From CALHVX01 sp964640725 (GTDB taxonomy: Bacteria; Pseudomonadota; Gammaproteobacteria; Pseudomonadales; Azotimanducaceae), in the NCBI GenBank assembly GCA_964640725.1, contig CAZXIJ010000027.1, positions 1-54,937 on the forward strand: a stretch of DNA of 54,937 nt. The letters are read 5' to 3'. Below, one piece after another: positions 17,757 to 26,070 of this stretch. The notes under the pieces were generated by a model. The model had not been told where the DNA came from. It saw only the letters and a program-made list of their open reading frames with translations, and did no database searches. A program made the position numbers and the translations under genes. Each line of letters begins with the position of its first letter. Positions within the stretch are counted from its first letter, which is position 1.

Positions 17757-18227
17757 CTAGCTGACGGAGCGTTTGCGGCCAGGCGCGTGTCGTTCGCCGA
17801 TGACCGTGCCCCAATCCGCGCTGAGGGCGCGACGGAGCTGACTGACACTGTCCCAGCCAATACGCTGGGAGAGGGTCTGCTCGGCTTCTCGGAGCGAGTC
17901 GAGGGCAGCGTTAATGAGCTGCGATCCCTTCTCGCTGAACACGATCCGGTTGGCCCGACGATCGTCGGGGTCCGGGATCTGGGTTACCAGCTCGTCCCGC
18001 TCCAGCTCGTTGATCTGCTGTTGGATGGCCTGACGGCTCACCCCCAGCACACGCGCAAGCTCGGCGGCTCGGGTAATCCCGTTGGAGATGTTAATGAGAA
18101 TCATCGTTTGCGTTCGCGTGCGTGGGGCGTACCCGGCGCGCTGCAGCCCGTTCTGGAGGCTTTCGTCCATCCAGTAGTAGGCTCGCAAGAGCGATCTCAT
18201 CAAAACTTCGTTGGCTTGTTGGTCCAT
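17757..18227 (-). CDS. MarR family transcriptional regulator
   Basis: Winged-helix regulator of 156 residues. The recognition region reads ITRAAELARVLGVSRQAIQQ, then the wing with IPDPDDRRANRIVFSEKG, which is the MarR signature. It probably controls the DUF2141/carotenoid-oxygenase operon downstream and perhaps the divergent transporter-molybdenum hydroxylase genes. The ATG has GAGG seven bases upstream. An inverted repeat at 18274-18291, about 47 bases upstream of its start, is a candidate operator. Confidence 0.9.
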   Translation of the reverse strand: MDQQANEVLMRSLLRAYYWMDESLQNGLQRAGYAPRTRTQTMILINISNGITRAAELARVLGVSRQAIQQQINELERDELVTQIPDPDDRRANRIVFSEKGSQLINAALDSLREAEQTLSQRIGWDSVSQLRRALSADWGTVIGERHAPGRKRSVS

Positions 18228-18273
18228 ATACCAGCCTCATCAATCTGGTGTCAGTGAGACAGCTATCTACTCG

Positions 18274-18291
18274 AGATCTCGTGAGAGATCT
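18274..18291. promoter_or_regulatory. Candidate MarR operator (inverted repeat)
   Basis: AGATCTC-GTGA-GAGATCT: perfect 7-base arms around a 4-base centre, 18 bases in all, the size usual for MarR operators. It lies about 47 bases upstream of the marR start codon, suiting autoregulation. Assignment to MarR is an inference. Confidence 0.45.
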
Positions 18292-18383
18292 TTTGCGGAC
18301 ATCTTCGTCGCTGAACCCAGGTGCCTGTCGGCAAATTTCAGGTTCGAGTATTGTTTCTTAATGCTGGCCGGCAGGCAACCTGC

Positions 18384-18399
18384 GATATTTGCCAATATC
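18384..18399. promoter_or_regulatory. Inverted repeat, possible operator
   Basis: GATATT-TGCC-AATATC: perfect 6-base arms with a 4-base spacer, 128 bases upstream of the MFS start codon. Same geometry as the repeat at 18274 but a different sequence. No protein can be assigned. Confidence 0.3.
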
Positions 18400-18526
18400 C
18401 ATCAGCATTGGCCAGTAAAGATCACAACCATTGACATGATATCTGATTATGTCGGACACCATGTCGGTAAAAGCATAATAGTTGATGATTCGATGTGCGA
18501 GTCACATCGCCAGGGGAGTTGTGCAA

Positions 18527-20149
18527 ATGAGCCAGAAACCGGCTGACGGAGGCCCCCCGGAAATTGGCGGGCGCTACGCGAAGTATGTGCTCGGCGTCCT
18601 GATCGTGGTCTACGTGTTCAACTTTATCGATCGGCAGATCCTGTCGATCCTTGCGGAAGAGATCAAAGCTGATCTGGGCATTACAGATGCCGACATCGGG
18701 TTCCTGTACGGCACGGCCTTCGCGGTGTTTTACGCAGTGTTCGGTATCCCTCTCGGCCGCCTCGCGGATGTCTGGGTGCGCAAGAGCCTGATCTCTGCGG
18801 GGCTCGCCTTCTGGAGCGCGATGACAGCGCTTTCTGGCACCGCGCGCAGCTTCGGTGCCCTGGCCGTGTACCGCTTTGGGGTCGGCATCGGCGAGGCGTC
18901 GGCGTCACCGGCGGCATTTTCCATGCTGTCCGACTACTTCTCCCCCAACCAGCGCGCCACGGTGCTGTCGATCTATTCTTCCGGCATCTACATCGGGGCG
19001 GGCATCGGCCTGTTCCTGGGCGGAATCGTGGTCGATGGCTGGAACAGCCTGTATCCCGTTGTGGCCGACGCTCCGCTGGCGCTCAAGGCCTGGCAGGTTG
19101 CGTTCTTTGTCGTCGGCCTTCCCGGGTTGCTGATGGCGGTCTGGGTCTGGACCCTCCGGGAGCCGCTTCGGGGCATGAGCGAAGGCCTGCCGACGGCCGA
19201 TCACCCCGCGCCGTTCGCCGAAGCCTTCAGGTCCCTGCAGTCCGTGTTGCCGCCGTTGACGCTCTGGTCGCAGTGGCGTGCCGGCGGTGCCCGGGCGCTG
19301 GCATGGAACCTGTTTGGCGGGTTGCTGATTGCCGCCGGAGCGGCGGGGCTGCACGCGGCAATGCCAGCGCTGGTGCAATGGGTAGCGCTGGCCGTTGGCG
19401 CTTACGCGGCCATGAGCTGGGTCCAGCACCAGCGCTTCGCGGACCCGGTCACCTTTGGCCTGATGTTCGGGTCGAAGGCGTTCTTGCTGGTGACCATCGG
19501 TTTTCCGGTTATCTCTTTCATGACCTACGGCATCGGCTTCTGGAGCCCGCCGTACATGCTGCGCAACTTCGATGTGCCTTTGGCAGAAGCCGGCACCTGG
19601 CTCGGTGCCGGGGCGGCCGTTGGCGGCTGGATCGGCATCACCGCCGGCGGCGTGCTGTCGGATCGCTGGAAGGCGAGCAACCCCAACGCGCGACTGTACA
19701 TGGGCGTGCTGGTGCCGCTGCTGGCCGTGCCCTTTGTGTTTCTGTTCCTGTACGCCCAGAGCGCCTGGCTCGCCTACGTCGCGAGTTTCCTGTACAGCAT
19801 CTTTTCGACCCTGTGGATCGGCGCTGCCGCCAGCACCGTGAACGACCTGGTGCTGCCGCGCATGCGTGCCAGCGCTTCGGCGTACTACATTCTGATGAAC
19901 ACCTTCGTCGGCCTGGCGATGGGGCCCTTCGTGATCGGTCAGCTGAGCGATGGCCTTGCCCGGGGCGGGGCGAGTTCTGCGGAGGCGTTGCGCGGCGCCA
20001 TGGGCGGTTCGCTGATCGTGCTGGTTGTGGCGATCGCCGCGCTGCTGCTGGCGATGCGCTACCTGCCCGCCGAACAGGCATCTCGCGTGGCGCGCGCGCA
20101 GGCTCTTGGCGAGACCGATCTGGCAACAGGCGACGGGGCGCCGGCTTGA
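18527..20149 (+). CDS. MFS transporter, spinster type
   Basis: Major facilitator superfamily transporter of 540 residues with about twelve helices and a longer central insert. N-terminal features are YVFNFIDRQILSILAEEIKA and GIPLGRLADVWVRKSLI, the typical A motif of spinster-like bacterial MFS proteins. Such proteins often stand beside genes for breakdown of aromatic or lipid compounds. The ATG at 18527 follows AGGGGAG at 8 bases; an earlier in-frame ATG at 18482 lacks a ribosome site. It heads the run that continues with the molybdenum hydroxylase genes, so it may import their substrate (inference). Confidence 0.9.
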   Translation: MSQKPADGGPPEIGGRYAKYVLGVLIVVYVFNFIDRQILSILAEEIKADLGITDADIGFLYGTAFAVFYAVFGIPLGRLADVWVRKSLISAGLAFWSAMTALSGTARSFGALAVYRFGVGIGEASASPAAFSMLSDYFSPNQRATVLSIYSSGIYIGAGIGLFLGGIVVDGWNSLYPVVADAPLALKAWQVAFFVVGLPGLLMAVWVWTLREPLRGMSEGLPTADHPAPFAEAFRSLQSVLPPLTLWSQWRAGGARALAWNLFGGLLIAAGAAGLHAAMPALVQWVALAVGAYAAMSWVQHQRFADPVTFGLMFGSKAFLLVTIGFPVISFMTYGIGFWSPPYMLRNFDVPLAEAGTWLGAGAAVGGWIGITAGGVLSDRWKASNPNARLYMGVLVPLLAVPFVFLFLYAQSAWLAYVASFLYSIFSTLWIGAAASTVNDLVLPRMRASASAYYILMNTFVGLAMGPFVIGQLSDGLARGGASSAEALRGAMGGSLIVLVVAIAALLLAMRYLPAEQASRVARAQALGETDLATGDGAPA

Positions 20150-20203
20150 TTGCCCGCCCCGGGCAATCGTGCGACCCTGCCACGGCAGAGAACGAGGCTG
20201 ATT

Positions 20204-20782
20204 TTGGACCAGACGGGCGATTACTACATCGATGCCAGCCGCGACCGCGTCTGGCAAGCGCTGAACGATCCGGACGTCCTGGCGCGCTGCATTGACGGCT
20301 GCCAGGCCATGCGCAAGCTGAACGATGATCAGTATCAGGCCAAGGTGAAGGCCAAGGTCGGGCCCGTGAGCGCAGCCTTTGCCCTGGACCTCGCGATCAG
20401 CAACGCGCAACCGCCGGAAAGCTATCGCATTGACGGTAGCGTGAAAGGCGGCGCGGCGGGTTTTGGCAAAGGCAGTGCAGATGTCACGCTGGAAGAAGAA
20501 GGCGATGGCACCAGGCTGCGGTACACGGTCGCCGCAACGGTCGGAGGCAAGCTGGCACAGATCGGCTCCCGGCTGCTTGATGGCGCGGCGCGCAAGATGG
20601 CGGACGATTTCTTTTCGACCTTTAGCGAGGTGGTGACGGGCAGTGCGCCGCCGTCGCTCGCGCCCTTTGCAACGGTGGACGCTGCGGACAGCGCAGCGCC
20701 GGAAACAGAGGCATCTCGCGAGTGGGTCATCTGGGCGCTGGCGTTCGGCGCGCTGGCCATTGCACTGATTCTGGCGCTCTAG
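20204..20782 (+). CDS. coxG: CoxG family protein (SRPBCC, membrane-anchored)
   Basis: SRPBCC-fold protein of 192 residues with a C-terminal membrane helix (WVIWALAFGALAIALILAL). The core includes DRVWQALNDPDVLARCIDGC, VKAKVGPVSAAF and GAAGFGKGSADVTLEEE, which match CoxG. CoxG proteins recruit molybdenum hydroxylases to the membrane and can deliver quinone. A TTG start at 20204 with GAGG just upstream fits the family N-terminus; a TTG at 20150 is the other possibility. It lies between the MFS gene and coxS, on the same strand. Confidence 0.85.
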   Translation: MDQTGDYYIDASRDRVWQALNDPDVLARCIDGCQAMRKLNDDQYQAKVKAKVGPVSAAFALDLAISNAQPPESYRIDGSVKGGAAGFGKGSADVTLEEEGDGTRLRYTVAATVGGKLAQIGSRLLDGAARKMADDFFSTFSEVVTGSAPPSLAPFATVDAADSAAPETEASREWVIWALAFGALAIALILAL

Positions 20783-20883
20783 GCGCCGGGGCGATCTCGC
20801 CGCTGGGGAACGGCGGGATCTGAAGCGGGGCGGAACGCCAGGAGAGTGGCGCTCGGCCCGGGACCTGGCAGCAGGGGGGCTGC

Positions 20884-21345
20884 ATGAACATAACCGTAAC
20901 GGTGAACGGGCAAGCGCACGAGCTTGAGGTGCAGCCGCAAACGCTGCTGGTGACACTGATCCGCGAGCGGCTCGGACTGACCGGCACGCACGTTGGCTGC
21001 GATACATCGCAGTGTGGTGCCTGCACCGTGCATCTGGACGGCCGGTCAGTGAAGTCCTGCACGGTGCTGGCCGCGCAGGCGGACGGTCAGCAGGTCACAA
21101 CCATCGAAGGCCTTGCCCAGGGCGATGACCTGCATCCCATGCAGGAAGCCTTTCGCAACTGCCATGCGCTTCAGTGCGGGTTCTGCACGCCGGGCATGAT
21201 CATGCGCGCAGTCGATCTGGTAGCCCGCAGCGACGGGCTCGATCGGCAGGCGGTGCGGGAAGGCCTGGAAGGCAACCTGTGCCGCTGTACCGGCTACCAC
21301 AACATCGTCAACGCCGTGCTCGAGGCCCAGGATCGCGGCCGCTAG
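20884..21345 (+). CDS. coxS: Molybdenum hydroxylase small subunit, two [2Fe-2S] clusters
   Basis: Iron-sulfur subunit of a xanthine-oxidase-family enzyme, 153 residues. The N-terminal ferredoxin domain has GCDTSQCGACTVHLDG plus a further Cys (VKSC). The C-terminal helical domain has CGFCTPGM and CRCTGYHNI. All eight ligand cysteines are present. It passes electrons from the molybdenum site to FAD. The ATG follows a G-rich ribosome site. Confidence 0.94.
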   Translation: MNITVTVNGQAHELEVQPQTLLVTLIRERLGLTGTHVGCDTSQCGACTVHLDGRSVKSCTVLAAQADGQQVTTIEGLAQGDDLHPMQEAFRNCHALQCGFCTPGMIMRAVDLVARSDGLDRQAVREGLEGNLCRCTGYHNIVNAVLEAQDRGR

Positions 21346-21393
21346 CGCCGCCGTGCCCGCACTACATTTACTGTCAGCAACCTCGGGGGAGGG

Positions 21394-23769
21394 ATGATGG
21401 CCGAAGCGACTGCCACGCAGCACACGGATACGGGAATCGGCGCGCCGGTGCGGCGCCGGGAAGACCAGCGATTTATCAGCGGGACCGGCACCTACACCGA
21501 TGACCTGAACCAGCCAGGCCAGCTGTATGCCTGCTTTTTGCGCAGCCCGTACGCGCGCGCCCGCATCGGCGCCATAGACGTCGCCGAGGCTCTCGCCATG
21601 CCCGGGGTGGTGGCGGTCTACACGGGCCAGGATACGGCGGCTGATGGCCTCGGAGACTTGCCCTGTGGCTGGCTGGTCAAGCAAAAGGACGGCAGCGACA
21701 TGGTGACTGCGCCGCACCCGCCGCTGGCAGTGACGCAAACCAACTATGTCGGCGAGCCCTTCGGGCTGGTCGTGGCCGAAACCGCAGAGCAGGCGCAGCT
21801 GGCGGCGGAAGTGGTGGATGCTGATCTGGAAGAGCTGGACCCGGTGGTGGACCCGGCGATTGCGACAGGCTCGGACCAGATCCACGAAGGGGTGCCCGGC
21901 AACCTTGCCTATGACTGGGAGCTGGGCGATGCGGCGGCGACCGGCGCCGCGATCGATCAGGCCGCGCACGTCACGCGCATGGCGCTGACCAACAACCGCC
22001 TGATCCCGAACGCGCTCGAGCCCCGGGCGGCGCTGGGCTGCTTCGATGCGGGCACCGGCGACTACACGCTGTACACCACCAGCCAGAACCCGCACCTGGA
22101 GCGCCTGGTGCTCTCTGCGTTCGTGCAAATCGCCCCGGAGAGCAAACTGCGGGTGGTCGCGCCCGATGTCGGTGGCGGTTTTGGCTCCAAGATTTTCATT
22201 TACGCCGAGGGGACCGCGGTGATCTGGGCCGCCGGCAAGCTCAAGCGGCCGGTCAAGTGGACCGCCTCGCGCAGCGAGTCCTTTCTGGCGGACGCGCATG
22301 GCCGGGATCATGTCACCACCGCGGAGCTCGCGACGGACGAGGCGGGCCGTTTCACCGCGCTGCGGGTTCGAACCACAGCCAACCTCGGCGCCTACCTGTC
22401 AACCTTCGGCTCGTCGGTCCCGACGTACCTGTACGGCACGCTGCTCGCCGGCCAGTACCAGACCCCGAATATTTATGTCGAGGTGCAAGGCGTCTACACC
22501 AACACCTCGCCGGTCGATGCCTACCGCGGTGCGGGCCGGCCAGAAGCCACCTATGTGGTGGAGCGCATCGTCGACCAGGCGGCCCGGGAGCTGGGCCAGG
22601 ATCCTGCGGAGCTCCGGCGCCGCAACATGATTCGCCCGCAGGACTTTCCCTACGACACGCCGGTCGCGCTGACCTACGACACGGGGGACTACGAGGCGAG
22701 CCTGAACCGCGCGCTGGACGCCATCGACTACGCCGGCTTTGCGGATCGGCAGAGCGAAGCCCGATCCCGGGGGCAGCGGCGCGGCATCGGGCTCGCGTGC
22801 TACATCGAGGCCTGCGGCCTGGCGCCGTCCAAGCTGGCGACCGCCCTGGGCGCCGGCGTTGGCCTGTATGAGAGCGGCGAGGTGCGCGTGCATCCCACCG
22901 GTTCCGTGACCGTGTTTACCGGAACGCACAGCCACGGTCAGGGCCACGAAACGACCTTTGCGCAGGTCGTGGCGGCGCAGCTTGGCGTGCCCATGGAATC
23001 CGTCGAAGTGGTGCACGGCGACACGGGCCGCGTCGAGTTCGGGCTGGGCACCTACGGTTCCCGGTCCCTGGCGGTTGGAGGCTCGGCGCTGGTAAAGGCG
23101 ACCGACAAGGTCATCGCCAAGGCCCGCCTGATCGCGGCGCATTTGCTGGAAGTTGATGCGGCGCAGCTGGACTTCGAAGACGGCGAGTTTCGGGTCCGCG
23201 ACAGCAACCAGGCGATCAGCTTTGGCGATGTCGCGTTCGCGGCGTATGTGCCGGCCAACTATCCCGATGATCTGGAACCGGGCCTGTCCGAAAAAGCGTT
23301 CTACGATCCAGAGAACTTCACCTATCCGGCCGGCACACACATTGCCGAGGTCGAGATTGATGAGGACACCGGCGTGGTGCGGCTGGTGCGGTTTGTCGCC
23401 GTGGACGACTTCGGCCAGATCATCAACCCGTTGATCGTCGACGGACAGGTTCACGGGGGCGTGGCGCAGGGCGCGGGTCAGGCATTGCTGGAGCAGGGTA
23501 TTTACGATAGCGCGGGCCAGCTGCAGACGGGGTCCTTCATGGACTACTGCATGCCCCGGGCCGACGATCTGCCGGACTTTGAAGTGGATACCACGGTCAC
23601 GCTCTGTACCCACAACCCGCTGGGTGTAAAGGGCTGCGGCGAAGCGGGGGCCATTGGCTCGCCGGCCGCCATTATGAACGCCGTGGTCATGGCGCTGGAC
23701 GGCACCGATATCGCCATGCCCGCCACGCCAGAAAAAGTTTGGCGCGCGATGCGCGCAGGGAGCGCTTGA
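21394..23769 (+). CDS. coxL: Molybdenum hydroxylase large subunit (form II CoxL-like)
   Basis: Molybdopterin-binding subunit of 791 residues. It shows GAPVRRREDQRFISG at the start, GGGFGSKIF, the active-site loop AYRGAGR, GTHSHGQGHETTFAQV and the catalytic glutamate in KGCGEAGAIGSP. The loop AYRGAGR is that of form II CO-dehydrogenase-like proteins, not the AYxCSFR of true form I aerobic CO dehydrogenases. The substrate is therefore probably an aldehyde, a heterocycle or unknown, rather than CO. Two adjacent ATG codons (21394, 21397) follow GGGGGAGGG; the second has better spacing. Confidence 0.93.
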   Translation: MMAEATATQHTDTGIGAPVRRREDQRFISGTGTYTDDLNQPGQLYACFLRSPYARARIGAIDVAEALAMPGVVAVYTGQDTAADGLGDLPCGWLVKQKDGSDMVTAPHPPLAVTQTNYVGEPFGLVVAETAEQAQLAAEVVDADLEELDPVVDPAIATGSDQIHEGVPGNLAYDWELGDAAATGAAIDQAAHVTRMALTNNRLIPNALEPRAALGCFDAGTGDYTLYTTSQNPHLERLVLSAFVQIAPESKLRVVAPDVGGGFGSKIFIYAEGTAVIWAAGKLKRPVKWTASRSESFLADAHGRDHVTTAELATDEAGRFTALRVRTTANLGAYLSTFGSSVPTYLYGTLLAGQYQTPNIYVEVQGVYTNTSPVDAYRGAGRPEATYVVERIVDQAARELGQDPAELRRRNMIRPQDFPYDTPVALTYDTGDYEASLNRALDAIDYAGFADRQSEARSRGQRRGIGLACYIEACGLAPSKLATALGAGVGLYESGEVRVHPTGSVTVFTGTHSHGQGHETTFAQVVAAQLGVPMESVEVVHGDTGRVEFGLGTYGSRSLAVGGSALVKATDKVIAKARLIAAHLLEVDAAQLDFEDGEFRVRDSNQAISFGDVAFAAYVPANYPDDLEPGLSEKAFYDPENFTYPAGTHIAEVEIDEDTGVVRLVRFVAVDDFGQIINPLIVDGQVHGGVAQGAGQALLEQGIYDSAGQLQTGSFMDYCMPRADDLPDFEVDTTVTLCTHNPLGVKGCGEAGAIGSPAAIMNAVVMALDGTDIAMPATPEKVWRAMRAGSA

Positions 23770-23770
23770 G

Positions 23771-24571
23771 ATGTATCCCTTCAGCTATCACCGGCCCGCT
23801 AGCCTGCCGGACGCGCTGTCTCTGTATCAGGCCAGCGATGATCCCATGTATCTGTCCGGGGGGATGACGCTGCTGCCGACCATGAAGCAGCGTTTGGCAG
23901 CGCCCACTGATCTGATCGATCTCGCTGCTGTGCCCGAGCTGAGCGGCATTGCGGTCAACGGCAACAGGGTGCGCATCGGGGCCTTTACCCGGCATCAGGC
24001 GGTTGCCGACAGCGCAGAACTTGCAGGATCGCTGCCGGCCCTGGCTGAGCTTGCCGGCCAGATCGGCGATCCCCAGGTGCGCAATCGCGGCACGCTCGGC
24101 GGTTCCGTCGCAAATTCTGATCCTGCGGCGGATTATCCGGCCGCGGTGATCGCCCTGGGCGCGACGGTCCACACCGATCGACGGCAGATTGCGGCTGACG
24201 AATATTTTCAACATTTGTTCGAAACTGCGCTCGAACCCGGAGAAATTCTGGCCGCCATCGACTTTCCGATTCCCACACGAGCGGCCTACGCCAAGTTTCC
24301 GAACCCCGCATCGCGCTACGCGGTCGTCGGCGTATTTATCGCGGACTTCGCCGGCGAGATTCGCGTTGGCGTCACCGGCGCCGGCCCCTGCGCATTTCGC
24401 GCAACGACCATCGAGCAGGCCCTTGGCGAGCGGCTGGAACCGGCGGCACTGGATGCGATCGAGGTGCCGGACTCAGGCTTCAACAACGATCTGCACGCGT
24501 CCGCCGAGTATCGCGCTCACCTGGTCAAGGTCATGGCCCGGCGAGCGCTGGCCTTGCTGGTTGCCCGCTAG
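23771..24571 (+). CDS. coxM: Molybdenum hydroxylase FAD-binding medium subunit
   Basis: FAD subunit of 266 residues. The two FAD loops are LSGGMTLLPTMKQRL (near residue 28) and NRGTLGGSVANSDPAADYP (near residue 105). It accepts electrons from CoxS and passes them to quinone or NAD. It starts one base after the coxL stop, giving the order G-S-L-M; the classical CO dehydrogenase order is M-S-L. Confidence 0.93.
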   Translation: MYPFSYHRPASLPDALSLYQASDDPMYLSGGMTLLPTMKQRLAAPTDLIDLAAVPELSGIAVNGNRVRIGAFTRHQAVADSAELAGSLPALAELAGQIGDPQVRNRGTLGGSVANSDPAADYPAAVIALGATVHTDRRQIAADEYFQHLFETALEPGEILAAIDFPIPTRAAYAKFPNPASRYAVVGVFIADFAGEIRVGVTGAGPCAFRATTIEQALGERLEPAALDAIEVPDSGFNNDLHASAEYRAHLVKVMARRALALLVAR

Positions 24572-24618
24572 CGCGGCCGCCGGGCGAAGGCTCGCCAACG
24601 CCTCGGAAGGACGCCAGG

Positions 24619-25383
24619 CTAGTCGACCAGATAGCGCTCCTGAAGACGCTGCATGCCGCTCAGCCAGCGGTCGTAGTCGGCGGTTTTGCGCTGCATGTAC
24701 TCGCCGACTTCCGGGTGCGGCAGCACCAGAAAACGCTCTTCGCGCAGTGTTTCGACAACGCTTTCGGCGACCTGCTCCGCTTCAATCATGCCGTCGACGG
24801 CCGCGACGCCGGGACCGCCCGCGGTCATGGCGGTGCGCACAGCCTGCGGTGCCAGGACTGAAACCTTGATGCCGTCCCGGCCGTGGGTGATCGCGATCCA
24901 CTCGGCCAGGGCCACAGCAGCGTGCTTGGTGACCGCGTAGGTCGCGGAGCCGATCTGCGAGAGCAGGCCGGCGGCAGACGCGGTATTCAGCAGGTAGCCG
25001 CCGCCCCGGGCCTTCATTCGCGGCACCATGTGCCGGGCGGCATACAGGTGGGCCATGGTGTTGACCTCCCAGATGGTTTGCCAGGTCTCGTTGGGGGTAT
25101 CGAGCCCCTCGCCGATCGCGATTCCGGCGTTGGAGCAGAACAGATCAATGGGGCCAACGTTGGTTTCTACCTGCTCAATGAGCGCCTCCAGCTGGCTTTC
25201 CTGGCTCACATCCAGGGCGACCCCGGTGCCGCCGATCTCTTCCGCCAGCGCCAGCGCGCCGTCGCCGTCCAGATCTGCAACGACCACATGCCGGGCACCG
25301 CCCGCGTGAAATCGACGCGCCATGGCGGCCCCGATTCCCTGGGCGCCGCCGGTAACGACAATGACTCTATTTTCGATGTCCAA
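24619..25383 (-). CDS. SDR family oxidoreductase
   Basis: Short-chain dehydrogenase/reductase of 254 residues. The cofactor motif VTGGAQGIGAAMARRF lies near residue 10, DLDGDG suggests NAD preference, NAGIAIGEG follows, the catalytic Ser is in LLNTASAAG, and Tyr and Lys are in YAVTKHA. The substrate is unknown. The frame runs upstream to 25536 without a conserved N-terminus; a TTG at 25383 with GGAG nine bases ahead matches the family start, and a GTG at 25389 is close by. Convergent with coxM, so probably a separate unit. Confidence 0.87.
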   Translation of the reverse strand: MDIENRVIVVTGGAQGIGAAMARRFHAGGARHVVVADLDGDGALALAEEIGGTGVALDVSQESQLEALIEQVETNVGPIDLFCSNAGIAIGEGLDTPNETWQTIWEVNTMAHLYAARHMVPRMKARGGGYLLNTASAAGLLSQIGSATYAVTKHAAVALAEWIAITHGRDGIKVSVLAPQAVRTAMTAGGPGVAAVDGMIEAEQVAESVVETLREERFLVLPHPEVGEYMQRKTADYDRWLSGMQRLQERYLVD

Positions 25384-25450
25384 GAGCACTGGCTCCGCTG
25401 TTTTCGTGGCAAGAAACAATAGACCTTTCAGAAACTTGCTTCTATATTGA

Positions 25451-25460
25451 GTCACGTGAC
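25451..25460. promoter_or_regulatory. Palindrome GTCACGTGAC upstream of the SDR gene
   Basis: A perfect 10-base palindrome, 68 bases upstream of the SDR start, in a 284-base region between the SDR gene and the divergent receiver gene. The A/T-rich bases beside it (TTCTATATTG) could hold a promoter. No regulator can be named. Confidence 0.3.
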
Positions 25461-25667
25461 CGACGGTGTTTTGTGTATCGGTCATGATCCTGCGCAGCAT
25501 CTCGCGGATCCAGCCAAGATCGAAACCGGGGCGCAAGCCCCACGCAAGGAAGCACAGTCACTCTGGCCCCTGCGAGTTCGCACCCTGCGACGCAGGCGCC
25601 GGATATCCTGGCAGCCGACGCAGCGACGCGACCCCTCGGCATGCAGGAGAGACATCGGGAGCACACT

Positions 25668-26066
25668 ATGGAGGTCGCGCAAGCGCGCAGACTGCTCGTT
25701 GTTGATGACGATGACGCGGTACGTGAGGTCACTTCGGAGATGCTGACCATTCTCGGCTACGAGTCGGACGCTGTTTCCAGCGGGCCGAAAGCGATTAAGC
25801 GGCTTCGCGAGCAACGCTACGATCTGCTGTTGCTGGACGTCGCCATGCCGACCATGTCCGGCGCCGAAGTGGTCGCAACGCTCGACGAAGAAGACATGGT
25901 CGTGCCAACGATTCTCATGACCGGCTTCGCCGAGTCTGACGTGTCTGATCTGATTGAGAACTTTGAATCGCCCCGTGCCGTGCTGTCCAAGCCGTTTCCG
26001 ATGAAGGAACTGCAGGCTGCTGTGGAACAGATGTTCGAAATGGCCGGAGCACGGCGCACCGCTTAG
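25668..26066 (+). CDS. Stand-alone response regulator receiver protein
   Basis: Single receiver domain of 132 residues with no output domain. Acidic pocket DDDD at 13-16, phosphoacceptor Asp57 in LLLLDVAMPTMSG, Thr85 and Lys108 in LSKPF. The fold is close to receivers fused to hybrid kinases. The ATG at 25668 follows GGGAGC; an in-frame start at 25641 is less likely. It lies 4 bases before the protease gene and must be co-transcribed with it. No kinase is adjacent; the hybrid kinase at 8985 could be a partner, which is speculation. Confidence 0.88.
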   Translation: MEVAQARRLLVVDDDDAVREVTSEMLTILGYESDAVSSGPKAIKRLREQRYDLLLLDVAMPTMSGAEVVATLDEEDMVVPTILMTGFAESDVSDLIENFESPRAVLSKPFPMKELQAAVEQMFEMAGARRTA

Positions 26067-26070
26067 CAGG

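Larger units (their letters stand above)
18228..18526. other. Intergenic region between divergent marR and MFS gene
   Basis: 299 bases without a gene, visibly richer in A and T than the coding sequence around it. It holds two inverted repeats (18274-18291 and 18384-18399), a TTGACA at 18431 and an A/T-rich stretch CATAAT at 18474. It must contain the promoters of both divergent units. No pair of -35 and -10 boxes at ideal spacing could be fixed with confidence. Confidence 0.6.

Noticed and set aside
17257..17814. Continuation of the DUF2141 frame through the N run into the end of marR, giving an apparent 25-residue start
   Set aside because: The part right of the gap lies in marR, has no signal peptide and depends on an arbitrary gap length.
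18431..18479. TTGACA and CATAAT as the promoter of the MFS gene
   Set aside because: They are about 37 bases apart, far from the 16-18 base spacing needed; at most one of them is used.
18905..21007. A 700-residue reverse-strand frame opposite the MFS and coxG genes
   Set aside because: It is an antisense frame of high-GC coding sequence, rich in Arg, Gln and Ala, without any recognisable domain.
21394..23769. Aerobic CO dehydrogenase (form I) and CO oxidation
   Set aside because: The active-site loop is AYRGAGR, not AYxCSFR, so CO oxidation should not be assumed.
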